A stretch of DNA of 64,000 nucleotides from Owenia fusiformis (taxonomy: Eukaryota; Annelida; Polychaeta; Sabellida; Oweniidae). The first letter of the stretch is position 1, and each line of letters begins with the position of its first letter. The notes under the pieces were generated by a model. The model worked only from the letters and a program-made list of their open reading frames with translations. It ran no database searches and had not been told where the DNA came from. A program made the translations under genes and the position numbers. The stretch lies in assembly GCA_903813345.2 (NCBI GenBank), contig CAIIXF020000006.1:29797024-29861023 (forward strand), in the 5' to 3' direction. Shown here piece after piece: positions 12,434-24,223 of this stretch.

Positions 12434-14822
12434 GGCAGCTGGATCCTCCCTAGTAACCCAGATGAGTAGTTATATCACACCTGACACAGGTAAATGTTTG
12501 TTTTTGGTCTGCAAACTCTGAGTTGTATGGCAAACTCACTTGAATCGAAAGAAACAATTTAAACAAAGTTTTTGACGATTGAATATTATTCTGCCATTAT
12601 ATGCATTTATTGAAGAATTTTTTAAGATCAGTAAAAATAAATGTGTGCAAATATTATGAGTTTCTAATTTTTTACTCTTATTCGTTTCGTTGTAGTTATA
12701 AATCAAGCTGACATCTTGTCGTTTCCGGTTTTGGTGAGTTGGAAATATTTTTTCACATTTTCTATCTTATTTGGCACTGTTGATGTTAAGAATTAGTAAG
12801 AGAAGCGCACTTGAACACAACTATATACAGGCTAGACATATATTCTGAAATTAAAGTGTTGCAAACTTCGAATCGGTCAAAAACTGGAACTGAATATTTT
12901 TCCAAATATCTTTTGAAATTTTTATTTTTCGTGGGTGATAATAGGCCTTTGGTAATGCTATCAAATGACACTTGAATTTTATGGCGTGGATAATTCTAAT
13001 GCTAATTCATCAAGGAATGTTCTATATGATGATACTGTGCACATAGTTCGTACAGATTCAGTTATACTATATACTCTATTCTGAATTTTTTTGAAATTTG
13101 GAGTGAAAATATCCAGACTACTGTATAGACTATAAATTTTTGTTTTGAAAAACATTTGTTTACACAGGAAGTGTCATTCAAACTGGGCGTTGGAGTTGAT
13201 TAATTTGCGTCAGTCTGATTCAAAATTCTATTTAGTACTTTGAATTCAAAAAATAAGCAATCAATTGACCATATTGCAACAGTTTATGAAAAAATAGAAA
13301 CATATGTACAAGACCTAACTTTTGACTATTTTTCATCCACATTTTCATAGTCTGTATCCTTAGACTGAACACGCAATCTTATGTTCTGTCCTGTCAAAAT
13401 TGCAGAGAAGCTTTACTTCTCAACAATAAACATAACAATTCAATCAAAGTGACGCGGTGCTAGACAAAGTGTAGAGGATAACATAGTTGAAAATTACATT
13501 TTTTGCTTGAAGACATGATTGCCTTGTCGAAAACCTTCTCTAATGAATCTCATTCAAAGTCAATGTTTTAACCTTTAAAAAGCCATGTTCAGATTTTAAT
13601 TCTTTGTTGATCTATTTATTTCCATCATGAGATATAGACAAAACAAACAGAGTGGCATTTGTCTCGTTATTAAGAATACTAGAAAACCCATCATGTGTTT
13701 TCTGTTCTTCATTTGTCCCTTTCCTGTAAACATAAGACATAATAAATTACATGTATTTGAGCAAAATGTAATACTACAGTAAAACTAAAACCTGAGTTAG
13801 TGAACACATCTCCCTAGTGAACGCCTATCAAAAGTGAACATTTTTTCTCGGCAAAACCTTTTTCCCCCATTGACTCCCATGTTAAAGTACAATCCTATTG
13901 TGAACACCTACCTACTGTGAACAGTGAACATAAAATCTTGGCAAAATCAATAGAATTATTGGATCAGATATAAGATTTCTCATGGATTTTCTGCAACTGC
14001 CTTATCAGAGTTAAGCAGTTAATGTTAATATTACCTGACTAAATTACATGTAAAGATGTTGATCTCTTCTTTTATTGAAACAGGTGTGACTAATTATAAT
14101 TCTTAATATGCTTTGTTTTTATAATACAGGAAAAGTGTCTAGCCTTGATTGCTTTAAAGATAATCTGGTTAATTATCATTATAATTACCTCTATCTGCTA
14201 AGTCCCAATTTAATCTTTTTCTCATCCCCATCAATTTAAAAAACAGATTGAAATAAAAAATATAATGATCACCCTTAATTGACTCTGTCATGTCCTTTAA
14301 TTAATTTAATTACGTCCTTTAACTGAGTCAAATGTGTCAAGGATTCAACTATATAAAGGATCATCTTGATGAGATTATAAAGAATTATAAAGAGATTGAA
14401 ATTTGACATGAAAAAGATGAACCATTAAGATGACAGTCAATCTAAAATATGTCAATTTATATAACACTTAACAAAACAAGACCTTAAAGCTTAAATGTCA
14501 TGGATAATCATAGGTAGAAAATAGAATTTAAATTGATTATCCCCTCTTCTCTTTTAGCCTTGTTGAATAACTGGTCTCTAGATAATACGGCAAAATGCCT
14601 CGAAATCAAATTCTTACTTTAGTGAACACCAACCAACAGTGAACGTTTTTCGGCAAAAAAATGTTCACTATACACAGGTTTTACTGTAGTGCTTTATATT
14701 GTACTTCCTTTCAAGAGTACTTTTTACATTTGTTCGACTTCACTTCTTAAAAAAGAGCTTCACCTTCAGTTTGTAACCAGACCTTTTTTGTGTGCAGGGT
14801 ATTCAAAGGACACTACCTCACC
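12434..14822. other. Divergent intergenic spacer between SLC5 (-) and SCFD2 (+)
   Basis: Contains both gene starts' upstream regions. A 910-bp MITE-like element occupies 13777-14686. An acceptor-like TTTTTTGTGTGCAG at 14783-14796 lies just before the SCFD2 ATG, so SCFD2 probably has an upstream non-coding exon that I cannot place. No other coding potential was seen. Confidence 0.55.
13777..14686. mobile_element. 910-bp MITE-like element, family A, with TA target duplication
   Basis: The left end CAGTAAAACTAAAACCTG and inverted right end CAGTAAAACCTGTGTATAG are flanked by TA (13775-13776 and 14687-14688). Next to the ends are AGTGAAC/GAACACC motifs shared with the other family copies. No transposase reading frame is visible. 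It is probably a non-autonomous pogo/Tc1-type element and occupies more than a third of the shared spacer. Confidence 0.65.
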
Positions 14823-17800
14823 ATGGGAGACCTATCCAATGCTGTAAGGGACACTTTGAGAGATGTGCTTCTTAAAGTCAAGAAAGCTGTTGTCTTCATC
14901 GATGATTCAAGTGCAGAGTGTCTTCATTGGAATTTGGGAGTCATAGAACTTTTCAAGGCCGGAGCATTGGCAGTGAAGCAGTTCTCATCATTTGAGGTAA
15001 TGGTCATATTACTCATCATTTGAGGTAATGGTCATATTACTCATCATTTGAGGTAATGGTCATATTACTCATCATTTGAGGTAATGGTCATATTACTCAT
15101 CATTTGAGGTAATGGTCATATTACTAAGTTTTTTCAATTGATGGTACTAACAGTATATTTGACTTTCAACAATTCAGATGCTTTTTTTTAATTCTCACAT
15201 AAATATGTGTTTTACTTTAATCAATTTAAAATCTTGTTTCAAACCGCTTAGGTTTTATCTCATGTTGATAATGTAAAATTTATTTTTGAGGAAATTTTGG
15301 GGAAAACACAGCTTTGATGTTACTGTGTGTTTTTGGATACTGATTATTGAACAAATACTGATTATTGAACAAATGTTGTTGTACATTTATTCAACATTCA
15401 CATAGATTTGTCAATTGTTAAATTATTTGTTTGTACATTTGTATATAAATGAAATTTTGATTTAATACATATACTATGAGTGTCAAGTACATAAACTTTA
15501 CTAGGAAATTGCTTTCATAAGTGCAACATGTTTTACAATATGTACATTTAAAATTCTAGAGTGGTGGAAAAGAAGCTAAGAAGGCTGTGTTCCTAATCAG
15601 CTCACCTCTAGAAGGAACAGCATTAGACATTCTCCATGACATTCTCAGTGCCAGTAGTTTCCAATATGTAATTGTCATAGTAACAGGAAGTGTTACGCTA
15701 CAAGGATTCTGTCGCTATGGCAGCAGCCTAGGAGACAAGGAGGAAGCTGAGTTATTTCCAGATTATCAGGACCAATTACTAGAATGGATGGGAAATATGG
15801 TATGTTTGATATGGAAGAGAAACCCCCCTCTTAATTGAACAGCTGTCAATATGAAAGCTCTTTTTGGTTCCATTTTTACATCACCGCCAAAAGTGGTGAC
15901 ATATTGTTATAGTCTCCAACTTATTTGTGGATGGTGTTCAGCAGTCAGTACCTGTAGCAAATTCTTTCAACTTAAAATAACTAAAAAACTAAAGAATTAT
16001 TCTTGCTTCCCTCTCACCCATAATTCTATCCTCTCATAGACTTTGATTTAAAGTGTTTATTATTGTATTGTAGAATTACACAGCAGAAGTCCTACACAGA
16101 CCTATAAACATAGCACCGGTGACCAAGGAATTGTTCCTGTTACCATCTCACTCACAGTTGTATCCTCTCTTAGACACTGATCTACCTCATATAGTGAAAA
16201 CACAGTAAGTTTCATATAGTTAAATAAATAAATATGTTAATCAAGGAAATAGTAGAAGTTTGATTGTTACATAAAAGATCATGTCTGTGTATCTCAAGGT
16301 TAATATATACTTGATTATTTCCATGCTGTGATATTTGTTCTTTCATTGGTCAATCAGATACCATGTGACTAAAAATATATACAGGTATTCCATTAGATAG
16401 CCCTGCTTAGAAAACATTTGTAAAGTGTATTCCCCGGCAATGACGTCATTTTGATCGAATAAATAGTGATATTCACTTAAAATGACGTCACATCACTTAA
16501 TTCCCGGGAATTATGGCAAATTGCCATAATTGGAAATAATAATTATTCTGGAAATTCCGAATCTAATTTTCATCTGTAATGGTATGATGGAGATCTTGAA
16601 TTTCAAGCAATTTTGGATCTATAGGCAAACATGTTGAAGTATGTTGAAACAAAACGTCATATCATATCAATATTTTGTACATCTTGTGGATAATGGGGAA
16701 ATAATGAAACAAATATTCATCTCCATAAAATTCAATATTTGAATTGTATCTTGATAATCATATTGATACGTTTAAATGGTGGAATGTTTTTCTTTTTTAA
16801 TCAGAGAGAAGTCAGATGGAAAGGCTGTGGTAAAGAGCTTAGAAGATGTAGAACATAGTCATCTACCAAAGGACTACCTCATACAACTAAGGGTAATTCT
16901 TTTCTTCTTTCTCTTTCTAATGTGGTGTTGCAGACATCCATTGAACTAGTTTATACATGCAATGTAAATAACATTAATGATAACTATTTTGTCTCCATCA
17001 GCAAATATCCCTCCATTGGATTCTGACAAAGTCTAAAAACCATTTAGTTATTAAATTCTTAATGCATGTCTCATGATGGTAGATTTATGTTTTGTAGAGT
17101 CTAGTTGATTCAGTAAATGGTTTGCTGGAGATTCTAAAGGTTCAAGAAGAGTGTTACTATATTGGTAACACCAGCAAATTGGTTGCATCTTCACTAGCAG
17201 CCTACCAGCCAGCCAAAAACAGGAGAAAGGTAAGGCTCTTAACATATATAGCCAGCCAAAACCAGAAGAAAGGTACTTTTAACATATAGCATGTCACGAC
17301 TTAAGATTTTTGCTATAGGTAGCGTATGTTGAAGAATATATGTGTAGAAATAATTGGGTTTATACAAATAGTATAAATATAATACAAGATAAATGAAATG
17401 CTAAATAAAAGATCCTACAGTCATTCAAATTATTTTCACATTTTCTTGTGGATCAATAATGGTTTATTATCCTCAATCCACTCATAGCTAGGCAAGGTAT
17501 GTCCGATTCCAGCCGATCCGAACAGAGTTTTCACATTATGAACAGTGCATGAAATATCAATAACACATGCAAGGTCATTAGTTTAACATCTGTTGTCTTG
17601 GTGATGAATGGATTGGATTGGATTTCACATTGGATTTGATGAGTTGCCAACTTGACCCTTGCAAAAAAATTCATTGAAAATGTTTTCTTTTAGTGATTTC
17701 GTTCCTTTAAGATGATTTTTAAGAAAAAAATTTGCTATGTGTGAAAAGAATTTAAGCCCAAGACTCACTGCATTGTAGCTGCTTCATTCCACTCCGGCGA

Positions 17801-20800
17801 TGTTTCCAAACCTTTGCATTGCCGCTGCACGGTAATGCAAAGGTTTGGAAACAACACCTTCATGGTATGATTAGACAAACAATGCATTGAGTCTTGGACT
17901 TAAATCCGTTAATAGAACAACCTGGATTTGTATATGCACCATGGTTTAGAGGTCAAGAAGGAAGAAAAATGAACATTGAAAATAAAAACATCTTAAACTT
18001 TTGAAATTATTTTGTTTTGAGCATATGTACAAAGGCAGGGGAACTTCTAACAAACATTGAAACATAATGTAGAGTAGTACAGTCAATTGTATCAACACTG
18101 TCAATTGTAATATCTACATACTGGCATATATACTTCATATGTTTATAGAATGCTCAGGCGAAGGCTTCAATCGTGTTCATGGACCGAAGCCTGGACCTAG
18201 CACTCCCAGGGAGCCACTCCATGGAGACTCTTCTAGACCGTGTCCTCAATCAGCTTCCCAATCTCCCCGCTCATTCTACAGATGTCAGTATCAACATGCA
18301 TTCCCTTACAGATCTACACCCAAAGTAGGTTGCTAATCTTAAAGTCACTTGCTGGAATGACACCTGAAAAAACTCTAAAAGCGCTTCAGTGGAAAGCGCT
18401 TTACAAAATCGCCATCCTGATTACACCAACATTTCTAAAGCGCCTTAGGAATTTTATTTTGAAATTACACCTGTCATTTCTAAAGTGCCTTTCGTGCACT
18501 TTTAACAATGTAGATATGGAGAATATCCAGCAGATGTGTACATCTACAATAATTGTATTCTTTTAGCATCTAAGAGAAAACGTAATCGAGACTTTTGCCA
18601 TTGATGTGAACTTACTTTCAATTTTTGCGATATAATTTCATGACCTATTGCAAAATTGTCCTGTCTGACATGTACATGTATGAGATGAAGTAAATCACAC
18701 ATACTAGTTTTCTTCTTCTTCTGCATGAAAACGTCAAACTCTGCATGAAATCACAATTTCCACAATAAATTCTGCAACCAACAGCTTGAGTAAATGTGAG
18801 CCCAGAATATGATATTGTATATATGATACTGTATTCATCTGTACTATTGTGTTTATAGCATACCAGAAGACAGTTGTCTCGTCAGTGGATGTTTAGCTCA
18901 ACCTGGAGACTCTACTGCTATATCTTTACTAAACACCATGGCAACAGCAAAACAGAAGGTAAGGCAACAACAAGTATAGTAAAACCTGTGTGACTGAAAT
19001 ACCTTTCATTTTGCAGCTCAGAAATGTGTTCCACAAAGGAGCTGTTCCACTAATATGAAGATTTAATTAACATTTAGTAATTGAACGATGGGACTCTGCA
19101 ACGTGTTCCACCTACACAGGTGTTTTACTTATAGAGTTTCATGCGTTTCACTTCACACATGTCATGTACTTGAATGCCTACAGACAAAATATTTCTGTCG
19201 TTGTCTAATTAGACTGTGCTTGATCAAATTTCGGTCATCTAATTTATGTTTTTTAATAAACGGATTCTGCATGTAGTGAAAAGTATTGCTGTGCATTAGT
19301 CTAGGGCCTCCAATGGTGACTCACAGGCTTGAGTTTTAAAATATCCGCATCAGTATGTTATTATGACTTTGGCGGGAATGGACATTCAAATAATCTGATA
19401 AAAGTCGTCCTATATGATTTGTTTCTTTTAGCGAGATGTTCACACATTCCGTAGGTTTTGCTTATTTCACTTCACATTATAATAATGTCTATATACATGT
19501 TTATGTTTTGTAAAGGAAGCCCTTATGGAGGTGAACAGGCGACTTGTAGAAAGTGCATCAACATCTGGTCTCCCAGTTAAGTTAGACGCCAGACCAGGGA
19601 GAGTCAGTGCCAACACACTGGAGTCACATGTGCAGCTTTTTAGGTAAGACGTTCACCAGGAAACCTCAGAGACACTAATATAAAATTATTTGGAGCAAAT
19701 ATCCTGCATGAAGATTATACCGGGTGGGCATGAAAAATGGGCCGTACTTTGATGTTCAATATTATTTGATAGGGTTTGACCAAAGGATAATTGAGCAGGG
19801 GGTAGCATCAAAATATGCCCCATTTCTTTATGCCCACCCCATATATCATATAGTCTTCATTAATAGTTTTTTAGCTTTTATTGATGATATATTGTTCAGA
19901 TACAATGAGTAAATTTTATTTTATTAAAGGCATTAATTAACAAAAGAATTCAATATATTCAGATAGATAGCTTATTACTTGTTACCTCCAATTCATTCAA
20001 GTACATGCATGTATTGTAGAAACAACCCAGATGCAATAGAAAGTCATGCAGGAGTACTACAACTGGCCCTAGCTACAATCCAATCTCTTAATGGCAAGGA
20101 AAGCACAGAATTAGTTAGACTAGAGAAGTTGTTGTTACAGAGTATAGATGATGATTCCTCACCCAGCGGTTATATGCAGTTACACCAGACTGTTACAAGG
20201 CAAACTGATATGTCAATAGAAGACAGGTAGATCTAGTGAATAAATTATAACATTTTCAAAAAAATTGTGAACATATTATTGTTGACATAATTATTAGTAT
20301 CTTTATCATTAAGAATTAGTATCCATTTCTTCAGTCCAAGAATTCCTCCCTAACGCTACATGTTCTTATTATAGGAAAGGATACTATATGATAGAACATT
20401 TTCATATACCAGGTAGCTTCAAGTAGAGATATACATCAAAATTGGTTTCAGTGATTGGGTGAAACTTTGTATATATTCCACATTTCTACATTATACAAAC
20501 CTCCATTTTGCATTTCCAGGGAGGTCAGCTTTGATGATGTCATTGTGTTGTTGGTATGGTTACACTCCATAGCAGGCAACCAAGGTTATAGAGACATTGA
20601 GGAGGTGAACCAATTGAAAGAAGCACTAATTATCTGGATATTGGAGGGTGGAGAGACCCTCCCTGAAGTCATAGCCATGCAAGGTATTCTCATTGGATAA
20701 ATAGAATGATGGCAATGAATTAAAATCTAAAATTTTGTGGAAACAGTGGAATTAGCAATTAATGAAATAATCAGACATTACGTAACTGCATATAAAATGG

Positions 20801-23800
20801 TGGAGTGAAGTCTGCATGACAAGAGAGATGTTTACCTATATAGGGGTATAATATGACATGTTTACTCTAAAGTCAAACATTTTGACGCCAAAATATATAT
20901 TTCAATATTAGATCTTGGCCTTGAATGTTAAAAATATTGTTAAAATAATTTAGAGGCAGCGTGCGTAATCATTATTAAATTGTACCAATTCCAAAATTGA
21001 AGTATGTTATACATATCATCAAAACAAAAAGTATTGCAATACGCAAATTTCATATTACAGTTGAAGAGACTAGACAGAGTGACAAGGATGTATTAGAAGA
21101 TGTATTAGATGATGTATTCACGCAATTACATGCTGTGGGAAAGGCTAGGCAGAATCTGAAACAGAACAGGTGAATAATTAATAAAACTTGTGGTTTAAAA
21201 GATTATGACATAGTATGATACTGTTATAGTCTTGAACTTTTTTTGTGGACACTCTCTTTGACATTTGGTGGTCGACATTTAGTGTTCGATGTTTGTAACA
21301 AATGACAGTCTGCCATTGGCAGGTGATGACATTTTTCATGTTCATGCCTTGTTTAACTGTGTTGTTTAACTGTATTATAGGTCTTTACTGAGTGCTAGTA
21401 CCATGACAGCTCCTGCATCATATAAACCACTAATTAAACAGCTCTTGGGCCAGATTTTTGATCCTGCCAAACCAGACTTATTAGACGTACACCACAAATC
21501 TAGCGCTTTCAAGGACCTCCTCAAATCCGGCTTTGGGTAAGTATCTTAAAAAGTATATATCAGAAGGTAACTGGACAAGTCGGACCCAGGACAACTCGGA
21601 CCAAGGACAACTCGGACCCTGGACAACTCGGACCCAAGACATCTCGGACCCAAGACAACTCGGACCCAAGACAACTCGGACCACTTTTTGAAATGATGAT
21701 ATTTACATCATAATATGGGGTTTTAATTTTTGTTTTATGTTTAGATGACATATATTATGTACTGTGCATTCATTTATTGTGTTAATTTGATGAAATTGTT
21801 TTAAATCAACTTATTATTTGATGGTAGTTAAGAAGAAAATATTGAAGCTAAAGACCCAAGACAACTCGGACCACTTTTTGAGATTATGATTTTTATCATG
21901 ATATGGTGTTTTTTTTTATTTTATGTTGAGCATATATAATATATTTTGAATTCAAATGTTGTGTTAATTTGATGTAATTGTTTAAAATCAACTTAATTGA
22001 TGAGAATTAAGAAGAAAATATTGAAGCTAAAGATCCAAGACAACTCGGACCACTTTTTGAAATTATGATTTTTATCATGATATGGTTTTTATTTTATTTT
22101 ATTTTTTTTAGCCTGACATTTTATACATATTTTGAATTCAAACATTGTGTTAATTTGATGTAATTGTTTAAAATCAACTTAATTGGTGAGATTAGTCAAC
22201 TTGGACCACTTTTTGAAATTATGATTTTTATCATTATATGTTTTTTATTTATTTTATGTTTAGTATGACATACTCGTATATACATATTGTGAATTCAAAT
22301 ATTGTGTTAATTTGATGTAATTGTTTTAAATCAACTTAATATTTTGGTGAGTTTTCATGTTCGGATCGTAATATCAGATCAGGTGTTATATCGACGCATA
22401 AACCCTTTAGGGCTAGGCACAAAAGCTTTCGGACCCTCACTCCCTTTGGCCAGTTTGGGTACAGAATGCGTTCATGCCTAGCCCTGCGGGGTTTATTCGT
22501 CCAAATAACGACTGATGTTCAGTCTATATTTCTTAATTAAATGATAAAAATGAGGATTTACAGAATACAAACACATTCCTCAATCTTTCAGTGAAAAACT
22601 TTAGGATTAACAGAATACAAACTCTTTCATTGATCTCAATACGGCATCAATCTTTTAGTGAGATTAAGATTGAATGATCAAAAAATTGAGGATTTACAGA
22701 ATTTTAAGTTTCCATTGATCTCTATGTGACATAGGTCTTTCAGTGAGATTAATAAGACCGCACGGTGGTGAGTGTAAATGAGATAATGAGATTAGGATTA
22801 AAATTATTATTGTTTCAATTCCTTAGTGATTCTCCAAATGAGTTGGTATTAACTGTATGAAAAGACTCATTGACACCTCTATATAACAAGTTGTATTCTC
22901 AACTCTCATCAGATAAGTTAATTGAAACATCTTGTTCATCTTTACATGTAAACACAAAATATACATTCACAATATATCTAAACCGTGTCATGCTAAACAT
23001 TTATAAATAATCCCATATTATGAAAACAAAAAAGTACCTAACAAAAACTAACATTTCAGAAAGTGGTCTGTGTTGTCTTGGGTTTATAGCTTCAGTAGCT
23101 TCTACTTAATCTTTATCAAATAAGTCAGATTAAAACATTTTAATCAAATTAGTACAAAATATGTATTCACAATGTATGATATATTTAATAAGCATAAAAC
23201 AAAGACTAAAAACCCTAAACAATGATAAAAATCATTATTTAAAAAAGTGGTCCGAGTTGTCTTGGGTCCGAGTTGTCTTGGGTCCGAGATGTCTTGAGTC
23301 CGAGATGTCTTGGGTCCGACTTGTCCAGGGTCCGACTTGTCCTGGGTCCAAGTTGTCCGGAAACCTATCAGAAAAATACATATACAAGGGGTGAAAATAC
23401 ATAAATAAACATGAGTTCTCATTACAGATATTTCATGAATGTTAGCAAACCGAGGCCCAATGAGCATGGTTTACTCATACTCTACATAATAGGTGGCACC
23501 ACCACCGCAGAGCTGAAACTTGCCAAAGATACGGTAGCATCATATAACAAAGATATCAAGGTATGTTACAGATAAGTAGTAATACCTGTCAAGTTGACCA
23601 CCTTTGAAAGTGGTATACAGTAAAGCCTGTATGTAAACAGTGAACACCAATGGAGTCACAAAAATGTGTTCACTGTAGGTAGATGTTCTCTACAGAGAGT
23701 CGATTTTACATAGAAATCTGTGGAGTGTGCGCTGAAAAGAGGTGTTCATTAGACACAGGTTTTCACTAGAGAGAGGTGTTCACTGAGACAGTTTGAACTG

Positions 23801-24223
23801 TACTTCACTCTCCAGTTTCATAATGACTTCATGTTAATCGGACCTCCGTTAGTAGAACAACTCCTAAGGGGAACATTTTTAGAATTCCACTCACACACAA
23901 TATGTTTAACTTATTTTTATTGTTCCATTGATTCACTCTAGTTTGTCAAGACTATTATGAATTTCAAATTTTGCAAGGTCACTTAAGTCCATGGGTCTCA
24001 TTTTGGAAGAGAACAAAATATCAAATATTTTAGTCTGATATGATAATTTTCTCTGGTCTTATATTTATTGTTTTAACTAAAATGTCCATATGTCTCCAAG
24101 GCGAATGAGTATAAATAAAATGTATTTTTCCAGGTTCTAGTCGGCAGTGACCAACTTCTCAAGTCCAAAGACGTTCTATCTAACCTCTTTTCCCATTTGG
24201 GGACATCAGCGTTAGATACATAG
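14823..24223 (+). CDS. SCFD2, Sec1 family domain-containing protein 2, complete, 14 exons
   Basis: Member of the Sec1/Munc18 (SM) superfamily, inferred to act in vesicle trafficking or SNARE regulation; its precise role is poorly known. Exons: 14823-14996, 15560-15799, 16074-16204, 16805-16892, 17098-17229, 18149-18324, 18859-18958, 19516-19643, 20020-20226, 20520-20683, 21061-21169, 21381-21536, 23428-23560, 24134-24223. They sum to 2028 nt, 675 aa, close to the vertebrate length. Diagnostic blocks: KVKKAVVFIDDSSAECLHW at the N-terminus, LLEWMGNMNYTAEVLHRP, AYQPAKNRRKNAQAKASIVF, KEALMEVNRRLVESAS, and near the C-terminus ASYKPLIKQLLGQIFDP and LLILYIIGGTTTAELKLAKD. The start ATG has a strong context (ACCATGG). 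Two donor sites are tandemly duplicated (exons 1 and 5). Intron 12 consists almost entirely of a 1.8-kb transposable element. A possible poly(A) signal AATAAA lies at 25480. Confidence 0.95.
14984..15123 (+). repeat. Five-copy 28-bp array carrying the SCFD2 exon 1 donor
   Basis: Five essentially perfect 28-bp units. Each contains the exon end TCATCATTTGAG followed by the donor GTAATG, so identical donors lie at 14997, 15025, 15053, 15081 and 15109. The first joins exon 2 in phase 0. Using the second would read through to an in-frame TGA within the unit. Confidence 0.95.
15885..15960 (+). repeat. Dispersed repeat family B, copy 1
   Basis: Begins near CGCCAAAAGTGGTGACATAT and contains TTGTTATAGTCTCCAACTTA. 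It matches copies at about 21218-21345 and 27172-27295. Function unknown; it could be a SINE- or MITE-derived fragment. Confidence 0.5.
17208..17293 (+). repeat. 43-bp duplication of the SCFD2 exon 5 donor
   Basis: GCCAGCCAAAA...AGAAAG|GT occurs twice, 43 bp apart, with donors at 17230 (GTAAGG) and 17273 (GTACTT). The copies also share the intronic AACATATA. The first donor joins exon 6 in frame. The second would add 43 nt and shift the frame. The copies are diverged, so the duplication is older than the exon 1 array. Confidence 0.85.
17485..17912. repeat. Dispersed repeat family C, copy 1, with internal hairpin
   Basis: Starts GCTAGGCAAGG and ends near GAGTCTTGGACTTAAATCC. A related sequence occurs at 34342-34595 (GCTAGGCAAGGCGTATCC to GAGTCCAGAGCTTAAATCC). 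Inside, TTTCCAAACCTTTGCATT and its inverse flank a short loop (about 17800-17852), giving a strong hairpin. Lies in SCFD2 intron 5. Probably a MITE. Confidence 0.55.
18978..19129. mobile_element. MITE with AGTAAAACCTG termini (family A copy)
   Basis: About 150 bp with left end AGTAAAACCTGTGTG and inverted right end AGTAAAACACCTGTGTAGG, adjoining GGAACACG-type motifs. In SCFD2 intron 7. Non-coding; same family as the 910-bp element at 13777. Confidence 0.5.
21218..21345 (+). repeat. Dispersed repeat family B, copy 2
   Basis: Shares TGTTATAGTCTTGAACTT, TTTGTGGAC, TGTAACAAATGACAG and GGTGATGACATTTTTCATGT with the copy at 27172-27295. It ends shortly before SCFD2 exon 12. Confidence 0.5.
21566..23365. 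mobile_element. Foldback-type element with 16-bp subrepeat termini and 8-bp target duplication (family D, copy 1)
   Basis: Exactly 1800 bp, flanked by a perfect direct repeat TATCAGAA (21558-21565 and 23366-23373). Ends are GGTAACTGGACAA and, inverted, GGTTTCCGGACAA. Each terminus carries seven tandem units of a 16-bp sequence close to ACAACTCGGACCCAAG, inverted between the ends. Inside lie larger tandem units of 155-190 bp (each starting CCACTTTTTGA) that recur inverted near the right end, and a central imperfect hairpin (about 22398-22495). No transposase is seen. It fills SCFD2 intron 12, which without it would be about 83 bp. An 8-bp duplication is typical of hAT-like transposases; foldback structure is the visible trait. 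Confidence 0.9.
23618..23800. mobile_element. MITE with CAGTAAAGCCTG termini (family A copy)
   Basis: Left end CAGTAAAGCCTGTATG and inverted right end CAGTTCAAACTGTCTCAG, each next to AGTGAACACC and flanked by TA. In SCFD2 intron 13. Non-coding. Confidence 0.5.

Noticed and set aside
18139-18336. Frame encoding a Pro/Ser-rich 65-aa peptide
   Set aside because: It is an out-of-frame reading of SCFD2 exon 6.
21481-21751. Minus-strand frames rich in WVRVVLGPSC repeats
   Set aside because: They are translations of the 16-bp terminal subrepeats of the foldback element; similar frames appear at 23161, 61457 and 62486 in the other termini.
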